A stretch of DNA of 64,000 bases from Fidelibacterota bacterium (GTDB taxonomy: Bacteria > Pseudomonadota > Alphaproteobacteria > Rhodospirillales > Rhodospirillaceae). The notes under the pieces were generated by a model that was not told the DNA's origin, did not search any database, and saw nothing but the letters and a program-made list of their open reading frames with translations. The stretch covers positions 1-64,000 of the forward strand of contig CANJLF010000011.1 of NCBI GenBank assembly GCA_947475295.1, in the 5' to 3' direction. A program made the translations under genes and the position numbers. Positions 46,864-53,610 of the stretch are shown here, piece by piece (position 1 is the stretch's first letter; every line of letters begins with the position of its first letter).

Positions 46864-48018
46864 CTAACCCTGCGCGCGCCAGTTCACGAGGCGCGTGCAG
46901 GCCTCTTCCATGTCGGCGGTCGAGCCGGCGAAAGAAAAACGCACAAAGTGATGGCCGTGGAAGGGATCGAAGTCGGTCCCCGGCGTCGTTGCGACACCTG
47001 CTTCGTTGAGCATCCGTTTACAGAACGCCGCTGCGTCTTCGCCAAAGCCGGAGATATCGGCGTAGATGTAGAACGCTCCATCGGCCGGCGCGAAATGCGT
47101 GAACCCGCTTTCCGGCAAGCGGCGCAGCAGCACTTCACGATTGCGCGCATAGCGCGCGACATTAGCTTCCAACTCCGCGCGGCAATCGAACACCGCGATG
47201 CCGGCGTGCTGGGAGATCGCGGGCGGCGCGATAAACAAGTTCTGCGCCAGACACTCCAAGGGGCGCTTGAGATCCTCCGGCACCACCAGCCAGCCCAGAC
47301 GCCAGCCGGTCATGCTGAAGTATTTGGAGAAGCTGTTCACCACGATGGCCGTGTCCGACACACCGGCGGCGGTGGTCGCGGTCACACCAAAGGTGATGCC
47401 GTGATAAATCTCGTCGGAGATCAGCCTGATGCCGTTCGTGTCGCAAAAAGCCGCCAGCTCACGAAAAGCGTCGGGCAGAATCACCGAGCCGGTGGGATTG
47501 GCGGGGCTGCCAACGATGAGTCCTTCGGGCAAGCGCGGCAGCTTTTTCAAATGGGCGACGGTCGGCTGATAGCGCGCCGCCGCGTCGACCTCGATCAACT
47601 CAGCCACGACCCCGAGGCTGGTCAGAATGTGCCGGTAGGCCGGATAGCCGGGCGCAGCCAGGGCCACGCGGTCCCCGGCCTCGAAGGCGCTGAGAAAGGC
47701 CAGCACAAAACCGCCCGATGATCCGGTCGTGACAAAAATCCGCTCCGCCGCCACATCGGCGCCGTACATGTCGCGGTAGTGGCGGGCGATGCGGCTCCGC
47801 AAGGCCGGCAAGCCGCTGGCCAGCGTATAGCCCAAAGGGTCATCGCCGCCGACGATACGCGCCACCTGCTTGGCGGCGGCCTGGGGGATTCCCGTGGAAG
47901 GCTGCCCCACCTCAAGATGAATGATGCTGCGCCCGGCGGCTTCCAGCGCGGCGGCTTCGCGCATCACGTCCATCACAATGAACGGCGGCACCAGCGCGCG
48001 TTTTGCGACTTTGATCAT
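46864..48018 (-). CDS. PLP-dependent class I/II aminotransferase
   Basis: 384 residues from ATG 48016-48018 (MIKVAKRALVPPFIVMDVMREAAALE). Fold type I motifs: GQPSTGIP, SPANPTGSVI, ISDEIYHGITF, and the Schiff-base Lys in NSFSKYFSMTGWRLGWLV. This places it in the aspartate-aminotransferase subgroup (COG0436). Substrate cannot be fixed from sequence. Its start is one base after the stop of the GGT-like gene upstream, so the two are cotranscribed. The stop codon TAG lies in a palindrome-like stretch also discussed at 46813. Confidence 0.88.
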   Translation of the reverse strand: MIKVAKRALVPPFIVMDVMREAAALEAAGRSIIHLEVGQPSTGIPQAAAKQVARIVGGDDPLGYTLASGLPALRSRIARHYRDMYGADVAAERIFVTTGSSGGFVLAFLSAFEAGDRVALAAPGYPAYRHILTSLGVVAELIEVDAAARYQPTVAHLKKLPRLPEGLIVGSPANPTGSVILPDAFRELAAFCDTNGIRLISDEIYHGITFGVTATTAAGVSDTAIVVNSFSKYFSMTGWRLGWLVVPEDLKRPLECLAQNLFIAPPAISQHAGIAVFDCRAELEANVARYARNREVLLRRLPESGFTHFAPADGAFYIYADISGFGEDAAAFCKRMLNEAGVATTPGTDFDPFHGHHFVRFSFAGSTADMEEACTRLVNWRAQG

Positions 48019-48019
48019 T

Positions 48020-49414
48020 TTAATCCTTTGGTGTGAGCACCACGGCATATCCTGCGCCGCTTTGATCGCTTTGCACCAGGCAGCCGGGCTCATGAAGGTC
48101 GCAGGCCAGCATATTAACGAGGCCCGAGCGCCGGTCGAATTCCCGCGCGCTGCTGCCGACACGCCGCTCGACGACGGCGGCATGGGTCAAGGCCGCGGTC
48201 CGCGCGATGGCATCGGCGCCGGCCGCGGCGGCGGCAAACACCATGCGGTTGTCGGCATGATGGACGGCGATCACGGGCGCCAAACCTTGCGGATGCGCGC
48301 CCGGCGCATCGGGCGCCGGCGCCAGCAAAAAGCCGGTGGCGGGCGGCATGATGCCGAGGCCAAAGGGCGCGCCCATGCTGAGCGCGCAGGCCACCGCGCC
48401 GCCTTCGGTGTCGGCGACGACAAAGCTGGTGGCGCCCGCGGCAACCGCTTTGTCCGACGGCCGTGGAGGCCGCGCCGCAAGAGTCTTTAGAAAATCGCCG
48501 CCGCCCACGTCCGCCGGCAAGACAAACAGGCGCGTCGGTCCTTCGTCCATACCGGCGGCAACGACCCAGCGTGGCACATAGCTACGCAAGTCTTCGCCGG
48601 TGATGACGCTGCCCGCTGCGGCAAAGGCATCGACCATCTCGTCCACGAGCGCCTCCGCATAGAGATCCCCGGCCCCGTGGGCACGCAAGCGTCCCAGCAT
48701 GGTCGCAAGGTCAGCTTGCTTGATCGTCTCGCCAGCCTGCAGGACTTGCCGGCGCGGCGTCATGAAGGCCGTCAACGCAATGCGGTCGTTGACCAGAACC
48801 CCGCCGTCGGCAGCGAGGTCTTGGGCAAGCGCGCGTGACACTTTGGTGCCGAAGCGCGCGAGATTTTCCGCCGGCGCCACATCTTGCGCCCAGGGCAGCT
48901 TGGCGTATTTGGCATGCAGGGCAAAGAGCCCGCGCGGCAGCGCCGGGATCGCCGCGCGATAACGCGCCGCCCCTTCGTCGGTGCCGGGCCGCGGCGTGAA
49001 GTCCAAGGCTTCCGTGGTGCCGGTCACGGCATCATGCACGACACAAGCGCCGCTGCCGCCGAGCCCGGCCGAGGACGGCAAGGTCACGGAGAGGGCAAAC
49101 CCCAAAGCCACGGCGGCGTCGGTGGCGTTACCGCCGGCGCGCATAATGTTACGGGCGACGAGGGCCGCCTCGGCTTCGTCGGCGGCGATAAGCCCGGCGT
49201 AAGACGGCGCCCTGTCGCCCATCCCAAACTGGAGATGAATGGGCGGTAAACCAACCTGCGGCACACCCTCGCAGGACGCCAGGGAAGCCGTCATTACAAG
49301 GGCTCCACACAGCGAAAAAAGGCCCCGGCGGACGCTGAGAAAATGCCATAATCTCCCGCTATTGCTGATGCTATTCCGGGGGCTGTGGCCCGTCTTCGTC
49401 TGTTCAACACTCAT
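48020..49414 (-). CDS. Gamma-glutamyltransferase-like N-terminal-nucleophile lipoprotein, short form
   Basis: 464 residues from ATG 49412-49414 (MSVEQTKTGHS). A hydrophobic segment ends in LASC, so it is a likely lipoprotein. The body matches GGT: GLIAADEAEAALVARNIMRAGGNATDAAVALGFALSVTLPSSAGLGG at the N-terminus of the large subunit, and GATSFVVADTEGGAVACALSMG around the Thr where GGT autocleaves to free the nucleophile. It is about 100 residues shorter than typical GGT. It may act on glutathione or gamma-glutamyl peptides. It lies just upstream of the aminotransferase, with a promoter shared divergently with the M48 gene. Confidence 0.8.
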   Translation of the reverse strand: MSVEQTKTGHSPRNSISNSGRLWHFLSVRRGLFSLCGALVMTASLASCEGVPQVGLPPIHLQFGMGDRAPSYAGLIAADEAEAALVARNIMRAGGNATDAAVALGFALSVTLPSSAGLGGSGACVVHDAVTGTTEALDFTPRPGTDEGAARYRAAIPALPRGLFALHAKYAKLPWAQDVAPAENLARFGTKVSRALAQDLAADGGVLVNDRIALTAFMTPRRQVLQAGETIKQADLATMLGRLRAHGAGDLYAEALVDEMVDAFAAAGSVITGEDLRSYVPRWVVAAGMDEGPTRLFVLPADVGGGDFLKTLAARPPRPSDKAVAAGATSFVVADTEGGAVACALSMGAPFGLGIMPPATGFLLAPAPDAPGAHPQGLAPVIAVHHADNRMVFAAAAAGADAIARTAALTHAAVVERRVGSSAREFDRRSGLVNMLACDLHEPGCLVQSDQSGAGYAVVLTPKD

Positions 49415-49423
49415 AGCTTTATT

Positions 49424-50848
49424 GTGAATCCCTTGACCCATCGCCTGACACCCGCCGCCTTCCCTGGCATCCGCCAACGCGCTTGCGGGCTTTTGGCGGC
49501 GGCCTCCTTCGGCGTGCTGCTGATGGGTACAAGCGCGCCTGCCGTCGCGCAAGACTTCAGTACCGGCGCGGTGCTGGAAGACACCGAAATCGGCGAAACC
49601 CTGAAGGCCTACGCCCGGCCGATCTTGATCGCCGGCGGAATTCCGCCCGAAACCATCTCGATCCACATGGTCGTCGACGACAGCATGAACGCCTTCGCCA
49701 CCGAGGGTGGCAATATCTATCTCCACACCGGCCTGCTGCTGCGCGCGAAGAATTCAAACGAGGTCATCGGCGTCCTGGCCCACGAGATCGGCCACATCGC
49801 CGGCGGCCACGTCATCATGGTGGCCAGCGACATGGCTGGCCCCAACACCATTTCAATTCTCGCCACGCTGCTCGGCGTCGCCGCCGGTATCGCCAGCGGC
49901 AATCCCGACGTCGGCATGGCGGTGATGATGGGCGGCCAGCGCGCGGCCCTCGGCCAATTCCTGAGCTTCAGCCGCGGCCAGGAAGCCCGCGCCGATCAGT
50001 TCGCCTTAAAAACCCTGACCGACACGCACCAGTCGGCCAAGGGATTACGCGACTTCTTCGAGCGCCTCCAGGGCGAGGAACGCCTGATCACGTCCAACCA
50101 GGACCCCTACATCCGCACCCATCCGCTCAATATCGACCGTATGTCGACCATCGCGGCCGCCATGGAGGTCTCGCCCTATTCGGGCGTGCCGTCGGACCCG
50201 GAACTGGACCGCCAGCACCAGCGCATGCTGGCCAAGCTGTTCGCCTTTCTGAAACCGCAGATCACCACCCTGCAGCGCTACCCCGACGCCGACAAAAGCG
50301 TTGAAGCCCGCTACGCCCGCGCCATCGCCTATTACCGCCGGGGCCAGTTCGACGAGGCACTGCCGCTGGTCGACAGCCTGCTCACCGACGCGCCGCACGA
50401 TCCCTACTTCTGGCAGATCAAGGGCGACATGCAGCTCAGCCGCAGCAAGGTCGACGAAGCTGTACTCGCCTACCGCGAAGCGCTGAAATACATGCCCGAT
50501 GCGCCCGAGATTTTGGGCGCCCTCGCCCATGCCCTGGTCGAAAGCGGCAAGCCTGAAAACGGCCCCGAGGCCCAGGCAGCCTTAAAGCACGCCCTGGTCC
50601 TGCACCCGGAAGACCCCGGCGCCTGGGATATGCTGGCGCGCTCCTATGCCATGAGCGACGAGGTCGGCATGTCGGCCTATGCCGCCGCCGAGCGGGCCAT
50701 CCTCATGGGCCAGTTCGGCGACGTCGCCCGCTACAGCATCCAGGCGGAAAAACTGCTGCAAAGGGATACCCCGACATGGTATCGCCTCCAGGATATCAAG
50801 ATCTTAGCCCAGAATAATTTACGCGAAATGCGCACCAAGCGTAGGTAG
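49424..50848 (+). CDS. Exported M48 metalloprotease with TPR repeats (BepA-like)
   Basis: 474 residues from GTG 49424 (MNPLTHRLTPAAF), with an upstream GTG at 49385 also possible. A signal (ACGLLAAASFGVLLMGTSAPAVAQ) is followed by an M48 domain: NAFATEGGNIYLHTGLLL, the zinc motif VLAHEIGHIAGGH, and the third ligand region SRGQEARADQFALKTL. The C-terminal 200 residues hold TPR repeats (ARYARAIAYYRRGQFDEAL...DEAVLAYREALKYMPDAPEIL). This architecture is that of BepA/YfgC, which handles outer-membrane protein assembly quality in the periplasm. It precedes the DsbA-like gene by 39 bases. Confidence 0.9.
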   Translation: MNPLTHRLTPAAFPGIRQRACGLLAAASFGVLLMGTSAPAVAQDFSTGAVLEDTEIGETLKAYARPILIAGGIPPETISIHMVVDDSMNAFATEGGNIYLHTGLLLRAKNSNEVIGVLAHEIGHIAGGHVIMVASDMAGPNTISILATLLGVAAGIASGNPDVGMAVMMGGQRAALGQFLSFSRGQEARADQFALKTLTDTHQSAKGLRDFFERLQGEERLITSNQDPYIRTHPLNIDRMSTIAAAMEVSPYSGVPSDPELDRQHQRMLAKLFAFLKPQITTLQRYPDADKSVEARYARAIAYYRRGQFDEALPLVDSLLTDAPHDPYFWQIKGDMQLSRSKVDEAVLAYREALKYMPDAPEILGALAHALVESGKPENGPEAQAALKHALVLHPEDPGAWDMLARSYAMSDEVGMSAYAAAERAILMGQFGDVARYSIQAEKLLQRDTPTWYRLQDIKILAQNNLREMRTKRR

Positions 50849-50887
50849 TATGGCCGCATGATCCGAATCCCTCATAAGGAATTTCCC

Positions 50888-51640
50888 ATGCGTATCGCTA
50901 TTGCCCTGCTCGCGTTCGCCCTTGTGGGGCAGACCCTCTCCCTGATTGTCCCAGGGGCCGCCGTCGCCGCCGATGCCCTCTCCGCCGCCCAGAAGGACGA
51001 GGTCAAGAAGCTGGTGCGCGAATACATCCTGGAAAACCCGTCGATCATTTCCGAGGCGATCAACGCCCTCGAGGCCCAGGCCGATAAGATCAAGATCGAC
51101 AAGCGCGCGAGCGTCATGCTCAGCCGCCGCCAGGAGCTGCTGAATCCGACTGAGGGCACCGTCCTCGGCAACCCCAAGGGCGATGTCACGGTCGTCGAGT
51201 TCTTCGACTACAACTGCGGCTATTGCAAATCCATGTTCCCGGCCGTGGTCGAACTGCTCAAGGAAGATCCCAAGTTACGCCTGGTCATGAAGGAGTACCC
51301 GATCCTCGGGCCCTCATCCCTGACCGCGGCGCGCGCGGCCCTTGCCGCCCGTAAGCAAGGCAAGTGGTCTGAGCTCCATATGGCGCTCATGGCCTACAAA
51401 GGTCAGGTGAGCGACAGCGTCGTCATGGTCGTCGCGCAGAATATCGGCCTGGATACCAAAAAGCTCCAGGAGGACATGAAGGACCCGTCCCTCAACGACA
51501 TCCTGTCGAAGAACCACAGCCTGGCCGACGACCTGGCCATCGACGGCACGCCGCAGCTGATTGTCGAGGGCAACTTCCTGCCCGGCGCGGTGCCTAAATC
51601 CGATTTGGTCGACGCCATCGCCCAAGCCCGCAAAAAATAG
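50888..51640 (+). CDS. Exported DsbA-family thiol-disulfide protein
   Basis: 250 residues from ATG 50888 (MRIAIALLAFALVGQTLSLIVPGAAVAA), with AAGGA upstream. The mature part has an N-terminal helical segment (QKDEVKKLVREYILENPSIISEAINALEAQ) and a thioredoxin-fold domain with the active site DYNCGYCKSMFP. Cys-Gly-Tyr-Cys and the cis-Pro in DGTPQLIV are typical of the Com1/BdbD-like group of DsbA. It probably forms or isomerises disulfides in periplasmic proteins. It is in one direction with the M48 gene and could share its transcript. Confidence 0.9.
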   Translation: MRIAIALLAFALVGQTLSLIVPGAAVAADALSAAQKDEVKKLVREYILENPSIISEAINALEAQADKIKIDKRASVMLSRRQELLNPTEGTVLGNPKGDVTVVEFFDYNCGYCKSMFPAVVELLKEDPKLRLVMKEYPILGPSSLTAARAALAARKQGKWSELHMALMAYKGQVSDSVVMVVAQNIGLDTKKLQEDMKDPSLNDILSKNHSLADDLAIDGTPQLIVEGNFLPGAVPKSDLVDAIAQARKK

Positions 51641-51695
51641 GCCCCGCGCGGATCGCGCGTCCCAGCGCCGCCTGAATAGGTAAGAGACTCTCGTC

Positions 51696-52313
51696 ATGAC
51701 CGAGACCGGTTTCACCGCCAAGGAACGTGTGCGGTTCCGCAAGCTGTTGGAAGTGGCGCACTCGACCACCTACACCGGCGAGCGCGATGCCGCCGTCAGC
51801 GCCGCCACGCGCCTGGCCGCCGCCCACGGCATGAGCTTGCGCGAAGCGGCTGGTATGACTGAGGCGCCCGTTGTCTCCGATCCCGGCCCGCGCCAACGGC
51901 CGCGGCGCCCTTCAGGCTTTCCCGCCGACTTCGGCGCCGCCGGCCCTGAAAATATGGGCACCTGGTGGCAGCACGCCCGCCGGCCGGCCGCAGGGCCGTC
52001 CGCCGAATACCGCACCGAGAGCGAGAGGGTCGCCGCCGAGAAGAAACGCCGCGACGAGGCCATGGACGACGCCATCCTGCGCGGCCTCGACGCTGAGGAG
52101 CGCGCCAAGGCGGCCAGGGCCGCCGCCGCCAGCGGCCGCCTGCATATGCGCCCGGCCAAACGCGGGTCGTGGCGGGCACGGCCCGAATTCATCCGCGTGC
52201 TGCTGACGGAAACCGGCATGACCGCCAAGGAAATCGCCGCCGCCGCCGGGGTGACGATCTACGACGTGTTCCGCGAAAAGCTCTTGATGCGGCGCGTGCC
52301 CGTGGCGGGATAG
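51696..52313 (+). CDS. Hypothetical protein with DUF2786-like start and C-terminal helix-turn-helix
   Basis: 205 residues. The N-terminus (RVRFRKLLEVAHSTTYTGERDAAVSAATRLAAAHG) resembles the DUF2786 motif. The middle is Pro/Arg/Ala-rich and probably disordered. The C-terminus (FIRVLLTETGMTAKEIAAAAGVTIYDVFREKLLMRR) has a helix-turn-helix-like pattern. DNA binding is therefore possible. The start ATG 51696 follows the DsbA-like gene by 55 bases. There is no close functional clue from neighbours. Confidence 0.6.
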   Translation: MTETGFTAKERVRFRKLLEVAHSTTYTGERDAAVSAATRLAAAHGMSLREAAGMTEAPVVSDPGPRQRPRRPSGFPADFGAAGPENMGTWWQHARRPAAGPSAEYRTESERVAAEKKRRDEAMDDAILRGLDAEERAKAARAAAASGRLHMRPAKRGSWRARPEFIRVLLTETGMTAKEIAAAAGVTIYDVFREKLLMRRVPVAG

Positions 52314-52330
52314 CACCCGCCGCGTTTTTT

Positions 52331-52355
52331 AATCGCGCGCGTTCCAGCGCGCGAC
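52331..52355 (-). repeat. Dispersed GC hairpin repeat, copy 2
   Basis: On the minus strand: GTCGCGCGCT, GGA, ACGCGCGCGATT, identical to the copy at 46779-46803 outside the three central bases. It is followed 10 bases on by another hairpin ATTGATCG-TATCC-CGATCAAT (52365-52385). Both lie between the hypothetical gene and the lipoprotein gene. Confidence 0.75.
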
Positions 52356-52469
52356 ATCCCCCGAATTGATCGTATCCCGATCAATCGTATCTTCCCGCCC
52401 ACACCGACCGGACTTTCATGTTCGGTGAGCGTTGTATCCACGACACTCACCCGCAAAGGACATGCACCC

Positions 52470-52733
52470 ATGAAAGCCACACTCGTTGTCACGACCGTAG
52501 CCGCCCTTCTCGCCCTTAGCGCTTGCGGCAATGATCCGGGCACACGGGCCATCACCGGCGGCGCCATCGGCGTTGGCGCGGCGGCCGTGCTTGGCGCCCC
52601 GTTGATCGCCGGCGCTGCTGTCGGCGCCGTGGCCGGTGCGGTCACGACACCTGGCCAGGATGAGCGCGCCGAACGCCGCGAAGAACGCCGTGAGGAACGC
52701 CGCGATCGCGAAGATCGGCGCGACGGCTACTAG
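52470..52733 (+). CDS. Small glycine-zipper lipoprotein
   Basis: 87 residues from ATG 52470, with AAAGGA upstream. Lipobox LSAC gives a Cys near residue 19. Next are Gly/Ala-rich zipper-like helices (ITGGAIGVGAAAVLGAPLIAGAAVGAVAGAV) that may insert in membranes, and an acidic-basic tail with the repeated EERREERR unit. Such proteins are common, uncharacterised envelope lipoproteins. Confidence 0.7.
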   Translation: MKATLVVTTVAALLALSACGNDPGTRAITGGAIGVGAAAVLGAPLIAGAAVGAVAGAVTTPGQDERAERREERREERRDREDRRDGY

Positions 52734-52760
52734 ACCGCGGAATCTAATTCGAACTTAAGT

Positions 52761-52778
52761 CGTACCAGGTACGAATTA
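52761..52778. repeat. GTACCWGGTAC dyad, copy 1
   Basis: CGTACC-A-GGTACG followed by AATTA. It lies 28 bases after the lipoprotein gene and about 45 bases before copy 2. Confidence 0.7.
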
Positions 52779-52805
52779 CGCCCTCTGTTCGAGCAAGGGA
52801 GCGAT

Positions 52806-52827
52806 TAATTGTACCTGGTACGAATTA
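52806..52827. repeat. GTACCWGGTAC dyad, copy 2 (contains the HNH start codon)
   Basis: TAATT, GTACC, central T, GGTAC, GAATTA. The TTG at 52809-52811 that opens the HNH reading frame is inside this copy, so the first residues (YLVRIT) are encoded by the repeat. Confidence 0.75.
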
Positions 52828-53252
52828 CCTCTCCCGCATTCTGCCTGCTCGCGCTCGCGCTTCTCTCCTGCGCGAGCCCAGCGGCTGCGGCGCGTATCCA
52901 CCGCGACCGGCATGTGCTTGTCGTCTTCCAGCGCGGCCATCCCTGCCCATCGATCGGCAAGACAGGCGACGGCACCCGCGGCGCGTGCCCGGGCTGGCAG
53001 AAAGATCATTTGATGGCGCTTGAGTGCGGCGGCGCCGACGCGGTGTGGAATCTGCACTGGCTGAGCGTTGCAGATCATGCCGCCAAAACCAGGCTCGACA
53101 ACAAGGGCTGTCGGATGATCAAGGGCGCGTTGCCCGGCGCCAGCGCGTCCCTAACTAAATTCGTACCAGGTACGAATTATTCTCCAAGCTTATCCAACTC
53201 ACTATCCCCCGGCTCTTGGGGCCCGGCGCGCATTTCCTCGGGCGGGTCGTAG
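52809..53252 (+). CDS. Small exported HNH nuclease-like protein
   Basis: 147 residues from TTG 52809. A signal-like segment (FCLLALALLSCASPAAAA) is followed by a compact HNH-type domain: HPCPSIGKTGDGTRGACPGWQKDHLMALECGGADAVWNLHWLSVADHAAKTRLDNKGC. The DH of QKDHLMAL and the Asn of AVWNLHW fit the HNH core, as in small bacterial proteins with CPxTGKTRGACPGYVVDH. It is probably secreted or periplasmic. The reading frame continues after copy 3 of the dyad (53158-53178), so the original C-terminus is uncertain and the last 30 residues may be read-through. Both ends coincide with dyads. Confidence 0.7.
   Translation: MYLVRITSPAFCLLALALLSCASPAAAARIHRDRHVLVVFQRGHPCPSIGKTGDGTRGACPGWQKDHLMALECGGADAVWNLHWLSVADHAAKTRLDNKGCRMIKGALPGASASLTKFVPGTNYSPSLSNSLSPGSWGPARISSGGS
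53158..53178. repeat. GTACCWGGTAC dyad, copy 3
   Basis: AATTCGTACC, central A, GGTACGAATT: a perfect 21-base dyad with a single central base. It lies inside the HNH reading frame, and its right end supplies the stop codon of the opposite-strand gene (TAA at 53177-53179). Confidence 0.8.
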
Positions 53253-53488
53253 TTCAGCGCGATGAGGAGGCGCTTCCACAGGTGGTTGGCGGCCTCGAGG
53301 ACCAGCAAGGCCACAAACAGCACCGGCATGACGACCGCGCCCAAAGCGAAGTCGTAATAGCGCATGCGGCTGCTGGGGGCCCGCAATACGGACGTGGTCA
53401 GGATCAGGCCTATCAGCAGATAGATCCCGAGGGCGGAGTAGACGTAGATCATTGGATTGAGATTAGCATCGCGGGGCCGCGGAAACAC
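53177..53488 (-). CDS. Small two-helix membrane protein, unknown function
   Basis: Up to 103 residues (GTG 53486-53488), or 91 from ATG 53450-53452 (MIYVYSALGIYLLIGLILTTSVL). Two transmembrane segments (YSALGIYLLIGLILTTSV and FALGAVVMPVLFVALLVLEA) and a charged C-terminal tail (NYDPPEEMRAGPQEPGDSELDKLGE). Its 3' end overlaps the HNH frame in the opposite direction. No family recognised. Confidence 0.6.
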   Translation of the reverse strand: MFPRPRDANLNPMIYVYSALGIYLLIGLILTTSVLRAPSSRMRYYDFALGAVVMPVLFVALLVLEAANHLWKRLLIALNYDPPEEMRAGPQEPGDSELDKLGE

Positions 53489-53496
53489 CCCCCGCT

Positions 53497-53590
53497 GTCA
53501 TACCCGGGCCCGAGACCCGGGTATCCATTTCTCATCCGCTACAACGGCGCGTTCTGCACAATGAATCCCCGGAACAAGTCCGGGGATGAC
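53497..53590. repeat. Dispersed palindromic repeat (two-hairpin unit)
   Basis: 94 bases with inverted ends GTCATACCCGGG... and ...CCGGGGATGAC. It contains the hairpins TACCCGGG/CCCGGGTA (53501-53523) and ATCCCCGGA/TCCGGGGAT (53565-53587), joined by a 40-base unstructured spacer. On the minus strand it translates as VIPGLVPGIH...WIPGSR, the well-known peptide of alphaproteobacterial extragenic palindromes. This argues for a genome-wide repeat rather than a gene. It lies 20 bases after the flgE stop. Confidence 0.78.
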
Positions 53591-53610
53591 CAAAAAGGAA
53601 GCGGTTAACC

